Source of the DNA: Desmonostoc muscorum FACHB-395
GTDB lineage: Bacteria; Cyanobacteriota; Cyanobacteriia; Cyanobacteriales; Nostocaceae
Direction: 5' to 3'
Length of the DNA: 64,000 nucleotides
NCBI RefSeq assembly: GCF_014698035.1
Contig: NZ_JACJSF010000015.1
Span: 1-64,000, forward strand
The notes beneath the pieces are model-generated. The model was not told the origin of the DNA. It was given only the letters and a program-made list of their open reading frames with translations, and searched no databases. A program made the translations under genes and the position numbers. This document shows, in pieces, positions 1-9,572 of the stretch; position 1 is the first letter of the stretch; every line of letters begins with the position of its first letter.

Positions 1-51
1 TTCGTATGCTCCTACTATTTTTTGCCGTAAATCTACAGAGTATGCCTTCAT
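1..51 (-). CDS. IS630-family transposase, N-terminal fragment cut by window edge
   Basis: Read on the minus strand from an ATG at 51, the first 17 codons give MKAYSVDLRQKIVGAYE. This is the typical opening of IS630/Tc1-mariner transposases, the start of their helix-turn-helix DNA-binding domain. The rest of the gene lies outside the window, so completeness cannot be judged. The sequence between 52 and about 110 should hold the element's end; I could not fix the terminal repeat because the other end is not visible. The call rests on a short but characteristic motif. Confidence 0.75.
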   Translation of the reverse strand, partial: MKAYSVDLRQKIVGAYE

Positions 52-178
52 CTTTTTTTGATTCTCATACTCTGTTAGTGTACCTTATCGTTACGCAAAG
101 TGCTGTATAAAACAAACGGTGCATTAGCCTTTGGCGTAACGCACCATAAAAAAATATATAAAACCTAATTATGAATTA

Positions 179-3100
179 TTAATTAGACGCTGCTTTTTCT
201 CCCACGTTACGAATTATTTCCTCCAGTGTTTGGAGTAATTCTTGCTCGTTATAAGGTTTAGAAAAGTAAGCCCGCGCCCCCAATTGCATAGCTAGTTGCC
301 GATGTTTATTGCTGCTACGAGAAGTCAGCATTGCAACTGGAATATTTTTTGTATCAACGTCTGAATTTACCTTACCCAAAAAGCCATAACCATCAAGACG
401 AGGCATTTCAATATCACAAATTACTGCCTCAACTCTCAATCCACTATGGAGTTTTTCTAAAGCATCTTGACCATCTTTCGCTTGCTCTACTTGATATCCT
501 CCCTTTTCAAGGGTCAGAGCTAAAAAGCGGCGGACATTAATCGAGTCATCTACAATTAAAATTGTGCCTTTCTGCTTAACAGATGCTGCTGATATTTTGT
601 TTTCATCAAATATCAAGAACGGTGTTTTTAACCTTGCTGATGGTAATTGAATACCTTTAGGAGTCCGGCGATTTGTAGCAATCCAATACAGCAATTCATT
701 GACATTAACGAGTGGCACTACTCGACCATCACCGAGAATTGTGCAGTTGCTGAAACCTTCCGGTAAAGGTATATTTCCCTCAACTTGACGAATAGCAACT
801 TCTTGTTCACCCCAGCAACGGTCTATTTGGATTGCTACTGGCTGATTATTCCCTTTGACTACTAATACACTGTTAGCATTAATTGCTGCCGGAGTCTCTA
901 ATTCTGAAGTATCATAGCGCAGACAATTAAACTCTAAATAGGGAGTCAGGCGAATCAGTGGCAGCATGGTTCCTTGCCAATTTAGAACTTCGCTACCTGC
1001 CATTTGAAAAACTCGCTCGTGTTGGAGTAAGAATATTTCTGAAATGACATCTGTGGGAAATGCCAACAGCATTTTGTTGATTTCTACCAGCAGAACTCGC
1101 GCAACGGAAAGTGTAAATGGTACTGATAGGGTGAAAGTAGTACCAACTCCTGGTTCCGTATCAACTTTCACATCTCCTCGAATTAGTTTGAGATTGTTAC
1201 GAACTACATCCATGCCGACACCTCGACCAGATAATGCTGTAACTTGCTCGGAGGTGGTAAAACCTGGTTCAAAAATTAGTGATAATAGTTCTTCATCACT
1301 AGCATTAGCGAGTAGAGAAGCATCCAATCCCATAGCTAAAGCGCGGGTGCGAATTTTCTCTAGAGAAATGCCCCAACCATCATCTCGGATAGTAATCAGG
1401 GTGCGATTACTGCGGTGACTAGCTGTAATTTCAATCAATCCTTGTTCTGGTTTACCTAAAAGGCGACGAGTGCCAGAGTCTTCGATGCCATGATCGAAAG
1501 CATTCCTTAAGAGATGCATTAAAGGTTCGTTTAATGTTTCTAAAATGCTGCGTTCAATTAAAGTGTTGCCACCTTCAATTTTTAACTGAACATTTTTCCC
1601 ATACTCTACATTTAAATCGCGCAAGGCTCTAGGAAAACGTTCGGTCAAATCGGACAGTGGCCGCATTCTGATGTGATTTAACTTTGTCTGTAACTGTTTG
1701 GATGTTTTGTTGATTTTACGAGCGATTTGGTCTGTATCATCTACACTGAGTTGCACATCAGTTGTAACTTCTTGTACCTGAACAATGGTTTCCATAACTT
1801 CCTGCGATCGCAGGTTTAAATCGTTATAGCGATCCATTTCTAAAGCATCAAATTCTCTGTCTGTGCCTTGTGTTTGGTGGTCATTTTCAGCTTGTACCCG
1901 TAGCCCAGCAGCTTGGGTAGAAATTTTGTCATAGGCTATACGCAAATCCTGGTTTTCTCGGTCGAGTACTTGTACTCGCTGGTTCAGGTTCCGAACCAGC
2001 TTGCGTAATCTTTCTAGTTGTGAGTTTAAGCCATTTCGCTGAACAATCAGTTCGCCAAATAAATCATTAATTTGCTCTAGTTGTTTACTGGGAACTCGGA
2101 CGCTATTTTCATGAATTTCTCGATCTTTAACAACGCCATTTGACTCTCCTTTTCCTTCGCTATATTTAGCATCGGCAGGATTATTTTCTCTAGCAAATAT
2201 GGGATTTTGTTCTGTAACATTGATAGAATTAACATCATCTGCAAATTCTGCATCTACAAATGTAAAATTAGCAGCGATACCTGCGCTAGGCTGCGCCAAC
2301 GCTTCATCATTAGTCCAATTTTCTCTAGTATTTTCTGGCTGCCAAACAGGTGTTGGCACTGCTTCTGGCTCGACAATATCTATGTGTGCGATGGAAAGCT
2401 GTGGTATTACTTCTGCTGCTGGTAATAGTAACGGTGATTGCGTATAACTAGCAAAATCAAGTTCTGTAGGTAAGTTATCTAGTTGATTTATCAGCACCAA
2501 AGCTTGCGATCGCCGCCATGCTTGCAATGCTAATTGGGCAATTTCGGGAATGCGCGAACTGCTAACGGTTTCCAATTGCTGCGTTACTGACTCACAAAGC
2601 TTGGTAAAAGCTGCCAACTGGAGCATTTCACCCAAACCGCCCAATTCCGCTGCCATGATCACAATTTCTTCATGCAAACCAGGCTGTTCGCTATCTGCCA
2701 ATATAGATTCTAAACGCTGCAAACACTCTTCTACTTCTGTGGCAAATAGCAAGGGGATAACATCTTGCCCATCCTCTGGGGATAGCATAGATGAAGCATC
2801 CTCCGGGGTGGGGTCGCCTAAGCGATCGTGCAACTCATCAAAAACTGGGTAACAAAAGGTTGCTAACCACGCATCTTCAACAACATTTCCTTCTGCCAGC
2901 AATTCGACAATCTGACGCAGCCAATCAACTCCAGATAGCAATAAACTTTGCAACTGGGTGTCAATTTCTAGAGAATTTTTTTTCGTTTTCAGAACTTTAA
3001 AAGAATCTTCCAAACGATGGGATAAATGACTTAGCGATTTAAATCCCATCATCCCCGCGCCACCTTTAATAGAATGAGCGGCTCGGAGTGCAGCATTGAT

Positions 3101-3223
3101 TTTCTCTAAATCAATGCGGTTAGTAGTATCGATTTCTAGCAATACCCCTTCTAAGGTATTTAAGTAATCAGTTGCTTCTTCCAGAAACTGCATCTGGATT
3201 TCTAATTCTTTGTCTTGTAACAT
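179..3223 (-). CDS. CheA-type hybrid histidine kinase (HmpE/PilL-like)
   Basis: A 1014-residue cytoplasmic kinase that would take signals from the adjacent receptor and CheW and phosphorylate the neighbouring CheY-like regulators. Domains in order: HPt (about 1-110) with phospho-acceptor His50 in AAHSIKGGAGMMGF; a second HPt-like stretch (about 155-250) in which the His position reads Glu (AAELGGLGEM), so probably inactive; a Ser/Asn-rich linker; a coiled-coil dimerisation region (about 380-520); HATPase (about 565-705; LLRNAFDHGIED, DDGWGI, GRGVGMD); CheW-like (about 705-850); and a C-terminal receiver (about 887-1007) with Asp937 in ICDIEMPRLDG. It is the last gene of a minus-strand chemotaxis operon, about 160 bp after the receptor gene, the gap being filled by heptad repeats. 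Gene order matches the hmp locus of Nostoc punctiforme. Orthology to hmpE is inferred. Confidence 0.93.
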   Translation of the reverse strand: MLQDKELEIQMQFLEEATDYLNTLEGVLLEIDTTNRIDLEKINAALRAAHSIKGGAGMMGFKSLSHLSHRLEDSFKVLKTKKNSLEIDTQLQSLLLSGVDWLRQIVELLAEGNVVEDAWLATFCYPVFDELHDRLGDPTPEDASSMLSPEDGQDVIPLLFATEVEECLQRLESILADSEQPGLHEEIVIMAAELGGLGEMLQLAAFTKLCESVTQQLETVSSSRIPEIAQLALQAWRRSQALVLINQLDNLPTELDFASYTQSPLLLPAAEVIPQLSIAHIDIVEPEAVPTPVWQPENTRENWTNDEALAQPSAGIAANFTFVDAEFADDVNSINVTEQNPIFARENNPADAKYSEGKGESNGVVKDREIHENSVRVPSKQLEQINDLFGELIVQRNGLNSQLERLRKLVRNLNQRVQVLDRENQDLRIAYDKISTQAAGLRVQAENDHQTQGTDREFDALEMDRYNDLNLRSQEVMETIVQVQEVTTDVQLSVDDTDQIARKINKTSKQLQTKLNHIRMRPLSDLTERFPRALRDLNVEYGKNVQLKIEGGNTLIERSILETLNEPLMHLLRNAFDHGIEDSGTRRLLGKPEQGLIEITASHRSNRTLITIRDDGWGISLEKIRTRALAMGLDASLLANASDEELLSLIFEPGFTTSEQVTALSGRGVGMDVVRNNLKLIRGDVKVDTEPGVGTTFTLSVPFTLSVARVLLVEINKMLLAFPTDVISEIFLLQHERVFQMAGSEVLNWQGTMLPLIRLTPYLEFNCLRYDTSELETPAAINANSVLVVKGNNQPVAIQIDRCWGEQEVAIRQVEGNIPLPEGFSNCTILGDGRVVPLVNVNELLYWIATNRRTPKGIQLPSARLKTPFLIFDENKISAASVKQKGTILIVDDSINVRRFLALTLEKGGYQVEQAKDGQDALEKLHSGLRVEAVICDIEMPRLDGYGFLGKVNSDVDTKNIPVAMLTSRSSNKHRQLAMQLGARAYFSKPYNEQELLQTLEEIIRNVGEKAASN

Positions 3224-3231
3224 GGTTTTTG

Positions 3232-3380
3232 TCCTTAGTTATTGGTCATTAGTCATTGGTCATTAGTCATTGGTCATTGGTCATTGGTCATTGGTCATTG
3301 GTCATTGGTCATTAGTAAAATGACAATGGACAAATGACAACGGACAACGGACAAATGACAACTGACAACGGACAAATGAC
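3232..3380. repeat. Heptanucleotide tandem repeats (GGTCATT / GACAAAT type)
   Basis: The gap between the kinase and receptor genes is made almost entirely of GGTCATT/AGTCATT units, followed by inverted-sense GACAAAT/GACAACG units. The two halves are roughly complementary, so the transcript could fold into a long imperfect hairpin between the two genes. Such short tandemly repeated sequences are common between Nostoc and Anabaena genes. Confidence 0.85.
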
Positions 3381-3384
3381 AAAA

Positions 3385-6216
3385 TTAACTAACTTTGAAA
3401 GCCTCGACAGTCTCTTGTAACTGTTGAGAAATTTCCACCGTTTGTTGTAGAGATTCGGAAACTTGACGAGAAGAATCGCTGGTGCGTTGTGATATAGCAG
3501 CAATATCTTTCATCAATTGGCTAACACTTTGTGATGTTTCAACTTGAGATGCCGTTGCAGTGGAAATCGACTGTACTAAGGAGTCAATTTGACGCGATAC
3601 ATCCAAAATTTCACTCAGGCTTTGTTTAGCCTCCTCCACAATTAGAGTTCCTTCTACCACTTGGGTAGTGCCTATTTCCATCGCCTGAACCACTTCACTG
3701 GTTTCTCGTTGAATATTTTCAACAATTTGTTCAATTTCTTGAGTTGCTGCGGCACTCCTGACTGCTAATTCGCCGACTTCTTCAGCAACTACGGCAAAAC
3801 CTTGACCTTCTTCACCTGCACGCGCTGCTTCAATGCCGGCGTTAATGGCTAGTAAGTTAGTTTGGATGGCGATTTGGTTAATCAAGGAAACTACACGGGA
3901 AATTTGTTGCGAAGATTCTCCCAAACGTTTCACTTTCTTAGCAGTTTCACCCACGGTTTCCCTTAAAGACAGGATATTTTGTACTGTTAAATCCATTGCG
4001 TGTCCACTCTTGGTAGCAGTGTTAGCCGCATGATTGGCAACGAAAGCAGCTTTTTCGGCGCTTTCGGCTACGGCTTTCATGGATTGGGTCATTTGGTCAA
4101 CAGCATCTAGAGTGCGGTTGATTTCGGCAGCTTGCGTAAGTGCTTCTTCTGCTAAATGGCGCATCGCTCCTTCGTTAGAGCCAATGGCAGTATTAACGTG
4201 GGTGGCAGCTTTTTGAACTTGGGTAACAATATCGCGGAGACTTTCGACAATTGAGTTGAAAAAGTCGGCAACAGTGCCGATTTCTCCAGCCGTCACGTCT
4301 GCACGTACTGTCAAGTCGCCTCTGGCTGCACCTTCTACGTCGTTGAGTAGTTCTAAAAGTTGTTGTTGCAGTGTTTCTTTTTGATGCCGTTCGTCGTCAG
4401 AATCGGTGATTCCAATATTCCTAACTTGTTCTATCTCCTCTAATAACTTGGCTTGTTCTAAGGCATAGCCGACTTGAGTTGCTATCTGTTGAAATAAGTC
4501 AATTTCCGGCTGTTGCCAAACACGAACAGTTTCGTCGCAATGATGAGCAATTAATAAGCCTAAAAGTTTTTCTTGAGCAAGAATTGGTACAACCAAATTA
4601 CCTTTGACGGCAAATTTTTCTAATAGTTGAATGTAACTGCTGGCATTTTTCAGGCTTTGGTCTTGATGAATATTTGCAACTGCTTGCACCTGTCCATCGC
4701 GCTCGCTTTCTATATAACGTTCCCGAAAATAAGGATCGTCGATTTTCACTCCGAGCATTTCCGGCCAATTACCAGTTACCGATTCCGCAACAACAACGCC
4801 ATCCCGATTATCTGGATTCAGACTATAAATTATTACCCGGTCTGTTTTTATAACTTGGCGAACTTCTTTCACTGCTGCGTGATAAATATCTTCAGTTTTC
4901 AGACTTTTCCGAATTCGTAGGGTAATATCTGCTAGTAATTTTGCCCCTTCAACGTCTACTTCCTGTTCTTTAACTAAAACCTGCAATTGTTCGGCCATCA
5001 GGTTAATATTTGCACTCAATATCCCTAATTCGTCTTCTCTTTCGATTTCCACACGGGTATTGAATTTACCTTGACCAAGCTTTGTTAATGCCGCAGTTGC
5101 AGTGAGAATTGGCAGTGTAGTAAGTTTAGCTAACCAAGATGCGATCGCACCCACAATCAATGCTGTCAGTGCTGTACCAATCGCTATAGTCCACAACAAT
5201 TGTCTTTGCGGCTCAAATACAGTTGCAGTGTCTGTGGACAAAAGTACTTGCCAGTTTAAATCAGGTAAGCCATCTAGCTTGGTGGCTGGTACGTAGCTGA
5301 CTAATTTTTGTTTTTTGTCCGTTTTAGGAACATCTATAAAACTATCTACCTTCTTTGCTGTCAGCAGTTTAGGTAAATTAGCATACTCTCCCTTTGCCTC
5401 TTTCCCCAATAATCCCTTTTGGGGACTCAAGAAAACTGTTCCTGAAGCATCAAGCAATTGGTATTGTTGTCCATTGGCTACGTAGTTTTTGATGACTTCT
5501 TGTAAGGATGTTACAGGCAGCCGCGCTCTTACCACGCCAATGGTTTGACCCGTCCTTTTCTCTTTCACAGGTGCAGCTATATAAATACTCACTACACCAG
5601 TATTTTTTACTGCTTCCGGTTTACTGATGATAGGAGTATCTTTTTGTAAAGCGTCTTGAAAGTAGGTAAGGTCTTTTTGATTGTCTAGAGGTTCGCCTGT
5701 GGATTGGACAATTAAATTACCTTGACGATCAAAAACAGCCACGCTGTCATAAGCTTTGTAAGCTTCGACAATTCGATCTAAAACTGCTTGTTTTTGTGAA
5801 TTGCTGGTACTTCCACTACCTTGGGGACTTGTCAAAAAAGGCAAACTTGATATTACCTGAATATCTCCGTAGCGTCCCAACATAAAACGGTTAATTTTAT
5901 CACTTAACCCTATTGCTTCAGCTTGTTGAGACTGGGTAATTTGCTTAGTAATGGACTTGTTGGCAAAAGTAAAAGCGATCGCACCAATGCCCAATACTGG
6001 TATTGTACCGATTGCGATCGCTAAAATAGTCGCCTTCTTAGCCAATCCGAGTTTTGTAAAAAAGGCAAAAGCCTGATTTAGCGAAGAATTATTAGCAGTT
6101 CCGCTAGTATTCTTAGTTGGTAGTTTTATGACACCACTAGTTATTTTTTGAGATGAAATTAGCGATGCTCTATTTTGAGCGCTGTTACCTTGATTTGTGT
6201 TGGTTTTATTAAACAT
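3385..6216 (-). CDS. Methyl-accepting chemotaxis protein with Cache, HAMP and GAF domains (HmpD/PilJ-like)
   Basis: A 943-residue membrane receptor. Seen in order: cytoplasmic N-terminus, membrane helix (about 58-82), double-Cache-type extracytoplasmic sensor (about 88-335), second membrane helix (about 338-362), HAMP (about 362-415), a GAF domain (about 425-595), and the MCP signalling coiled coil (about 690-940) with the hairpin-tip motif [11 protein letters not shown]. The GAF looks like cyanobacteriochrome GAFs ([20 protein letters not shown]) but has [10 protein letters not shown] where the bilin-binding Cys-His would lie, so it should not carry a chromophore. It sits between the CheA and CheW genes. 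It resembles PilJ of Synechocystis and HmpD of N. punctiforme; which paralogue it is cannot be settled by eye. Confidence 0.93.
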   Translation of the reverse strand: MFNKTNTNQGNSAQNRASLISSQKITSGVIKLPTKNTSGTANNSSLNQAFAFFTKLGLAKKATILAIAIGTIPVLGIGAIAFTFANKSITKQITQSQQAEAIGLSDKINRFMLGRYGDIQVISSLPFLTSPQGSGSTSNSQKQAVLDRIVEAYKAYDSVAVFDRQGNLIVQSTGEPLDNQKDLTYFQDALQKDTPIISKPEAVKNTGVVSIYIAAPVKEKRTGQTIGVVRARLPVTSLQEVIKNYVANGQQYQLLDASGTVFLSPQKGLLGKEAKGEYANLPKLLTAKKVDSFIDVPKTDKKQKLVSYVPATKLDGLPDLNWQVLLSTDTATVFEPQRQLLWTIAIGTALTALIVGAIASWLAKLTTLPILTATAALTKLGQGKFNTRVEIEREDELGILSANINLMAEQLQVLVKEQEVDVEGAKLLADITLRIRKSLKTEDIYHAAVKEVRQVIKTDRVIIYSLNPDNRDGVVVAESVTGNWPEMLGVKIDDPYFRERYIESERDGQVQAVANIHQDQSLKNASSYIQLLEKFAVKGNLVVPILAQEKLLGLLIAHHCDETVRVWQQPEIDLFQQIATQVGYALEQAKLLEEIEQVRNIGITDSDDERHQKETLQQQLLELLNDVEGAARGDLTVRADVTAGEIGTVADFFNSIVESLRDIVTQVQKAATHVNTAIGSNEGAMRHLAEEALTQAAEINRTLDAVDQMTQSMKAVAESAEKAAFVANHAANTATKSGHAMDLTVQNILSLRETVGETAKKVKRLGESSQQISRVVSLINQIAIQTNLLAINAGIEAARAGEEGQGFAVVAEEVGELAVRSAAATQEIEQIVENIQRETSEVVQAMEIGTTQVVEGTLIVEEAKQSLSEILDVSRQIDSLVQSISTATASQVETSQSVSQLMKDIAAISQRTSDSSRQVSESLQQTVEISQQLQETVEAFKVS

Positions 6217-6276
6217 AAAAATAGTTCTCCTAACTATGTGAATAACAACACTAAAAATCCTTTTTAGTAGTACATT

Positions 6277-6774
6277 TTAATCACTGCGGAGAATAGAAGA
6301 CTGCCCAATTGCCTGTGCATCTAATACCAGCAAGATTTCTTCTTGTTGGACAACGCAGCCACATAAATAAGGAACTAAACTGGATGCCACTTGTCCTATA
6401 GGAGAATGAATCTCATCAGCAATGAACTTAGTTGTACCTTTGATTTCTTGCACAACTAAACCTAGCACTAATGATTCAACTTGGATAACGATCGTACTGT
6501 ATTGCCGCAGTCGATAATCGAGAGATTCTAAATTGAGCATTCTTGGTAAATCAACTACCCAAATTATCCGACTCCGCCAATTCATTAATCCTAATATGCA
6601 GGTGGGCATATTAGGCATTGAAGTTACAGATTCAATAGGTACAAGAATTGCTTCTTGCGTATGCTTCATTGATAAAACAGCAGCAGTCTGTTGATTTAGC
6701 TGAAACTTTAGATAACTGTCTGCTAAATTATTTTGATTTGGTTTTAAAGGAAGTGTAATGTTTGTACTAGTCAT
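6277..6774 (-). CDS. CheW-like adaptor protein (HmpC/PilI-like)
   Basis: A 165-residue single CheW domain that would couple the receptor to the CheA-type kinase. Family features visible: AVLSMKHTQEAILVPIESVTSMPNMP near the start in the usual CheW strand pattern, GLMNWRSRIIWVVDLPRML (the beta strands around the conserved RG/RS-x-I-x-V-DL element), and a VLDAQAI ending. The gene lies 4 bp after the CheY-like gene and about 60 bp before the receptor gene, on the same strand, which supports co-transcription. Confidence 0.9.
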   Translation of the reverse strand: MTSTNITLPLKPNQNNLADSYLKFQLNQQTAAVLSMKHTQEAILVPIESVTSMPNMPTCILGLMNWRSRIIWVVDLPRMLNLESLDYRLRQYSTIVIQVESLVLGLVVQEIKGTTKFIADEIHSPIGQVASSLVPYLCGCVVQQEEILLVLDAQAIGQSSILRSD

Positions 6775-6778
6775 TGAT

Positions 6779-7156
6779 TCAAATTACCACTGATTTAATA
6801 GTACGTAGGAGATGTTCGCGGGTGTAAGGTTTAGTTATGTAGGCATCTGCACCTTGTCTCATTGCCCATAAACGGTCAATTTCTTGATTTTTAGAACTAC
6901 AAATCACAATCGGCACTTTTGCAGTAATCGGATTTCTTCTCAGAGAACGACACAATTCAAATCCGCTCATCTCTGGCATTACCACATCAGTAACGATCGC
7001 ATCTGGTTTTTCTAACACAGCTTTTTCTAAACCCTCTTTTGCACCACTTGCTTTAATTACGTTGTAACCACTCTCTTTGAGATAATGGCTCATTAATTCC
7101 AATTCACTGGGAGAATCTTCTACAATCAGAATTGTGCCAAGTAAAGTTAGACTCAC
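6779..7156 (-). CDS. CheY-like single-domain response regulator (HmpB/PilH-like)
   Basis: A 125-residue stand-alone receiver domain. Acidic pocket VEDS near residue 12, phosphorylation site in AIVTDVVMPEMSG (about Asp56), switch residue in VICSS, and the conserved Lys in YITKPY. It has no output domain, so it should act by protein contact, as PilH/CheY do. It lies 4 bp upstream of the CheW gene in the same operon. Confidence 0.92.
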   Translation of the reverse strand: MSLTLLGTILIVEDSPSELELMSHYLKESGYNVIKASGAKEGLEKAVLEKPDAIVTDVVMPEMSGFELCRSLRRNPITAKVPIVICSSKNQEIDRLWAMRQGADAYITKPYTREHLLRTIKSVVI

Positions 7157-7209
7157 TATATAAATCTCCTAAAAAATAAATTAAATATATTAGCATTTTT
7201 TATTAGAAT

Positions 7210-7575
7210 TTAGGAGTCAGAATTCAGAATTGAATTAGCATAGCTTGTTAGTAGCTTACTAACTTCCTCAAGCTTAAGTTTTAATTCCGAAGTCTCACCA
7301 TATTCCAAATTATTTGAAAGAATTAGATAATAACGGCATTCTTCTAAAAAACCTTGTGCAATATTTAAAAAACGTCCTTTATCTGCTAATCCTTTTTTCT
7401 TAAATCCCTCCGCTATATTTGCTGGTATAGAAATTGCTGCTCGTCTAAATTGAGAGGTAAGCCCATATATTTCTGATTTAGGAAAGTGAGCAGTAAATGG
7501 GTACACTAATAAAATAAATTGATGTGCTTTCTGCCAAACTATCAAATCTTGAAATGTCTTCGCTGGCTGTCTCAT
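7210..7575 (-). CDS. Four-helix-bundle protein (S23/Avd-like family)
   Basis: A 121-residue protein with the family pattern FQDLIVWQKAHQFILLVYPF, then FPKSEIYGLTSQFRRAAISIPANIAEG and a C-terminal helix with FLEECRYYLILS. These are hallmarks of the S23-type four-helix-bundle family, found as inserts in 23S rRNA genes, as Avd accessory proteins of diversity-generating retroelements, and as orphan genes. No reverse transcriptase or rRNA is nearby. It interrupts the chemotaxis operon between the PatA-like and CheY-like genes and is flanked on both sides by GAATTCTGACTC-type repeats, which suggests a late insertion. Role unknown. Confidence 0.85.
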   Translation of the reverse strand: MRQPAKTFQDLIVWQKAHQFILLVYPFTAHFPKSEIYGLTSQFRRAAISIPANIAEGFKKKGLADKGRFLNIAQGFLEECRYYLILSNNLEYGETSELKLKLEEVSKLLTSYANSILNSDS

Positions 7576-7614
7576 TTTTTCTAACTCCTGACTCCTGAAT
7601 TCTGACTACTAAAA

Positions 7615-8682
7615 TTAACCAAGATGTTTAAAAACCATTTTTAGCAATTCTGATTGTGTAAAAGGCTTAGTCAAATATCCTGACGACCTAACCATTTTCG
7701 CTTTTGCCCTGTCGATAAATCCTGTTCTACCAGTCACCATAATGATAGGTGTGTGTTTAAAAGCTGAATGTTTTCGTAATAAGGAACATAGCTCATAACC
7801 ATCTAAGCTTGGCATCTCAACATCTAATAAAATCAGATCGGGCTTACTCCGCAAAATTTGCATTAAAGCCTTCACCGGATCGTTGATCATGACAACAGAA
7901 AACGTATTTTCATCCAAAAAGTGTTTAATAGAATTTAAAACTGTTTGGCTATCATCAATGCAGGCAATTGTATATAGTTTTTTGGCAGCAGGTAGTTGAT
8001 TAGTTTTATTATTTTCAGGAATATCAAAGTTGATTGATATCGGCAACTTTTGCCCAAGTTTTATTTGTAGTGGTGGCTGAATTTGAGATGGTTGTATTTT
8101 AGATAAAACTTGGGAACCTGCACCAGACGGAATTGATGACTGGATATTTTGCCGATTTCTTAACTGTCTTTGACAGTGTTCAACAAGTAACCGTAAATCC
8201 AGGCGACAGAACTTTGGTAATTCATCCAAAGAGCTTTCCGGGCTGAATTCATAGCTACCTTCTTTTAAACACAGAAATGATTCCAGTACTTCTTTTGCCA
8301 ATTCTTCTATCAGGCTTGCTGCTTGCACAGCAGTAATATAATCCTGATTGACTAACCAACAAATAGCTTGGTAATCCGCATTGGGTATTGATTGATGTTC
8401 ATTCTTCGTCTCAAACATCAGCCGCATTTGCACGCGAGTGGCACTGTTGAGAGTAGGAATCTGCTGGCTTAAGCGTCGTAAGTGACTGTCAAGCCGCTCA
8501 AACAGTTTATCTGAATAGGAGGCATAAGTAAGTTTACCGTCCTCTAGATAAATTGACCAAGAAACTATTCCAGTAAATATGCTTAAGCACCCTGTAGCAC
8601 GCCGACTGGTTAATTGTGCCAACAGAGATAGCGGATGTAGTTTCTGGAACAACCTGTAGCTACCTATAGGAGTTGTGCTCAT
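7615..8682 (-). CDS. PatA-like response regulator (HmpA/PilG-like)
   Basis: A 355-residue two-part regulator. The N-terminal two thirds is the PatA-type domain (start SLLAQLTSRRATGCLSIF, then WSIYLEDGKLTYASYSD), related to DUF4388 proteins. The C-terminal receiver (about 235-355) has the acidic pair in IDDS, the phosphorylated Asp in DLILLDVEMPSLDG, and YLTKPF. It is the promoter-proximal gene of the chemotaxis operon. In Nostoc and Synechocystis such proteins pair with a CheY-like regulator to steer type IV pilus motility. A tandem repeat just upstream (8697-8727) may be a control site. Confidence 0.9.
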   Translation of the reverse strand: MSTTPIGSYRLFQKLHPLSLLAQLTSRRATGCLSIFTGIVSWSIYLEDGKLTYASYSDKLFERLDSHLRRLSQQIPTLNSATRVQMRLMFETKNEHQSIPNADYQAICWLVNQDYITAVQAASLIEELAKEVLESFLCLKEGSYEFSPESSLDELPKFCRLDLRLLVEHCQRQLRNRQNIQSSIPSGAGSQVLSKIQPSQIQPPLQIKLGQKLPISINFDIPENNKTNQLPAAKKLYTIACIDDSQTVLNSIKHFLDENTFSVVMINDPVKALMQILRSKPDLILLDVEMPSLDGYELCSLLRKHSAFKHTPIIMVTGRTGFIDRAKAKMVRSSGYLTKPFTQSELLKMVFKHLG

Positions 8683-9572
8683 TTTGCTTTTACTTCAGCT
8701 AAATTCGATACGTGTAAGCTAAATTCGTATAGAGTTATTTCACAATTTAAATCAAGTAAAAAGCATCAAACTTTTGTATTTTAAAGTACATCAGTTTATA
8801 TTTAGTGCTTGTGGTGAAACTCAACGAAAACAGCGTTATTTTCAAACGATCAAATCTCAGCAAATTCGTAAATTATTATTAATTTACTTCCTCTTACTGA
8901 GATTTACAGACATTTTTGGAGAATAAGGCATAAAAATGTCAAGACTAGATGAAGCCACTTTCCATTGAGTAACCCCAATCTGACCACAGGAATAATACTG
9001 ATTTTATGAAAATAATATATTTGAACTTCTGTATTTACACTTAAGCAAAATCGAGTTTATAAGCATATAAGTACTAAATAAAGTCACTTTCAATTAAATA
9101 GCTCTGTTATGCCTACAGGGATAATACTGATTTTATTTGACAAAAATAAAACATAATTTACAACATTTAATGACTAGACCAGAAAAAGATATGAAATTAA
9201 TCAAGTCTCCAGATGAATTTTTCTGTTTGTCCAAAAAGATTTGCGCGATCGCTAGTTTATTCGTACTGTGGATGTTAAGCGCATAGGCGTAGCACTTCTC
9301 TACGAGACACTGCGCGTAGCTTGCTTTCCCGGAGGGGTACGACAAGCTCAGTGACCATCGTAGACATCGCCACATCTCTAGATTAGGCATTAGATGTATA
9401 ATTTCTGAATGCTTTGTGTATTTATTTACTGGTAAAAAACTATTAAATGTTTATCTTTACACTAAAGGAAATTGTATTAATTGCTCCAATTGTAGAACCA
9501 TTGGCAGCTAGTGCAGGCATTCCTCACAATGGGAAAAGTTTCGTTTAACAGTCAAAAAAATTGAGTAACATT
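8683..9572. other. Divergent intergenic region with a degenerate direct repeat and palindromic repeats
   Basis: No convincing gene. Two 56-bp copies at 8952-9007 and 9081-9136 agree at 43 positions by my count and both end in ATAATACTGATTTTAT. From about 9280 to 9360 lies a GC-richer patch with inverted motifs (GCGTAGC, TCTCTACGAGA) of the kind scattered through Nostoc genomes. An open frame on the minus strand at 9133-9390 is made of this repeat and is not credible. Confidence 0.6.
8697..8727. repeat. Two direct copies of AGCTAAATTCG, 20 bp apart, upstream of the PatA-like gene
   Basis: AGCTAAATTCG occurs at 8697-8707 and again at 8717-8727, a spacing of two helical turns, just 15 bp upstream of the start of the first gene of the chemotaxis operon. 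The position suits a tandem regulator site or a small duplication. Function is inferred only. Confidence 0.4.

Noticed and set aside
3232..3380. CRISPR array
   Set aside because: Repeat units are 7 bp with no spacers; this is a heptanucleotide tandem repeat. No other region shows repeats with unique spacers, and no cas genes are present.
8992..9136. SigJ-type J-box (GGGAATACT) in the repeats upstream of the chemotaxis operon
   Set aside because: The sequence reads GGAATAATACT and GGGATAATACT, with two extra bases, and it points away from the operon.
9133..9390. Open frame on the minus strand upstream of the HAD gene
   Set aside because: Half of it is a dispersed Nostoc repeat; no conserved pattern or ribosome site.
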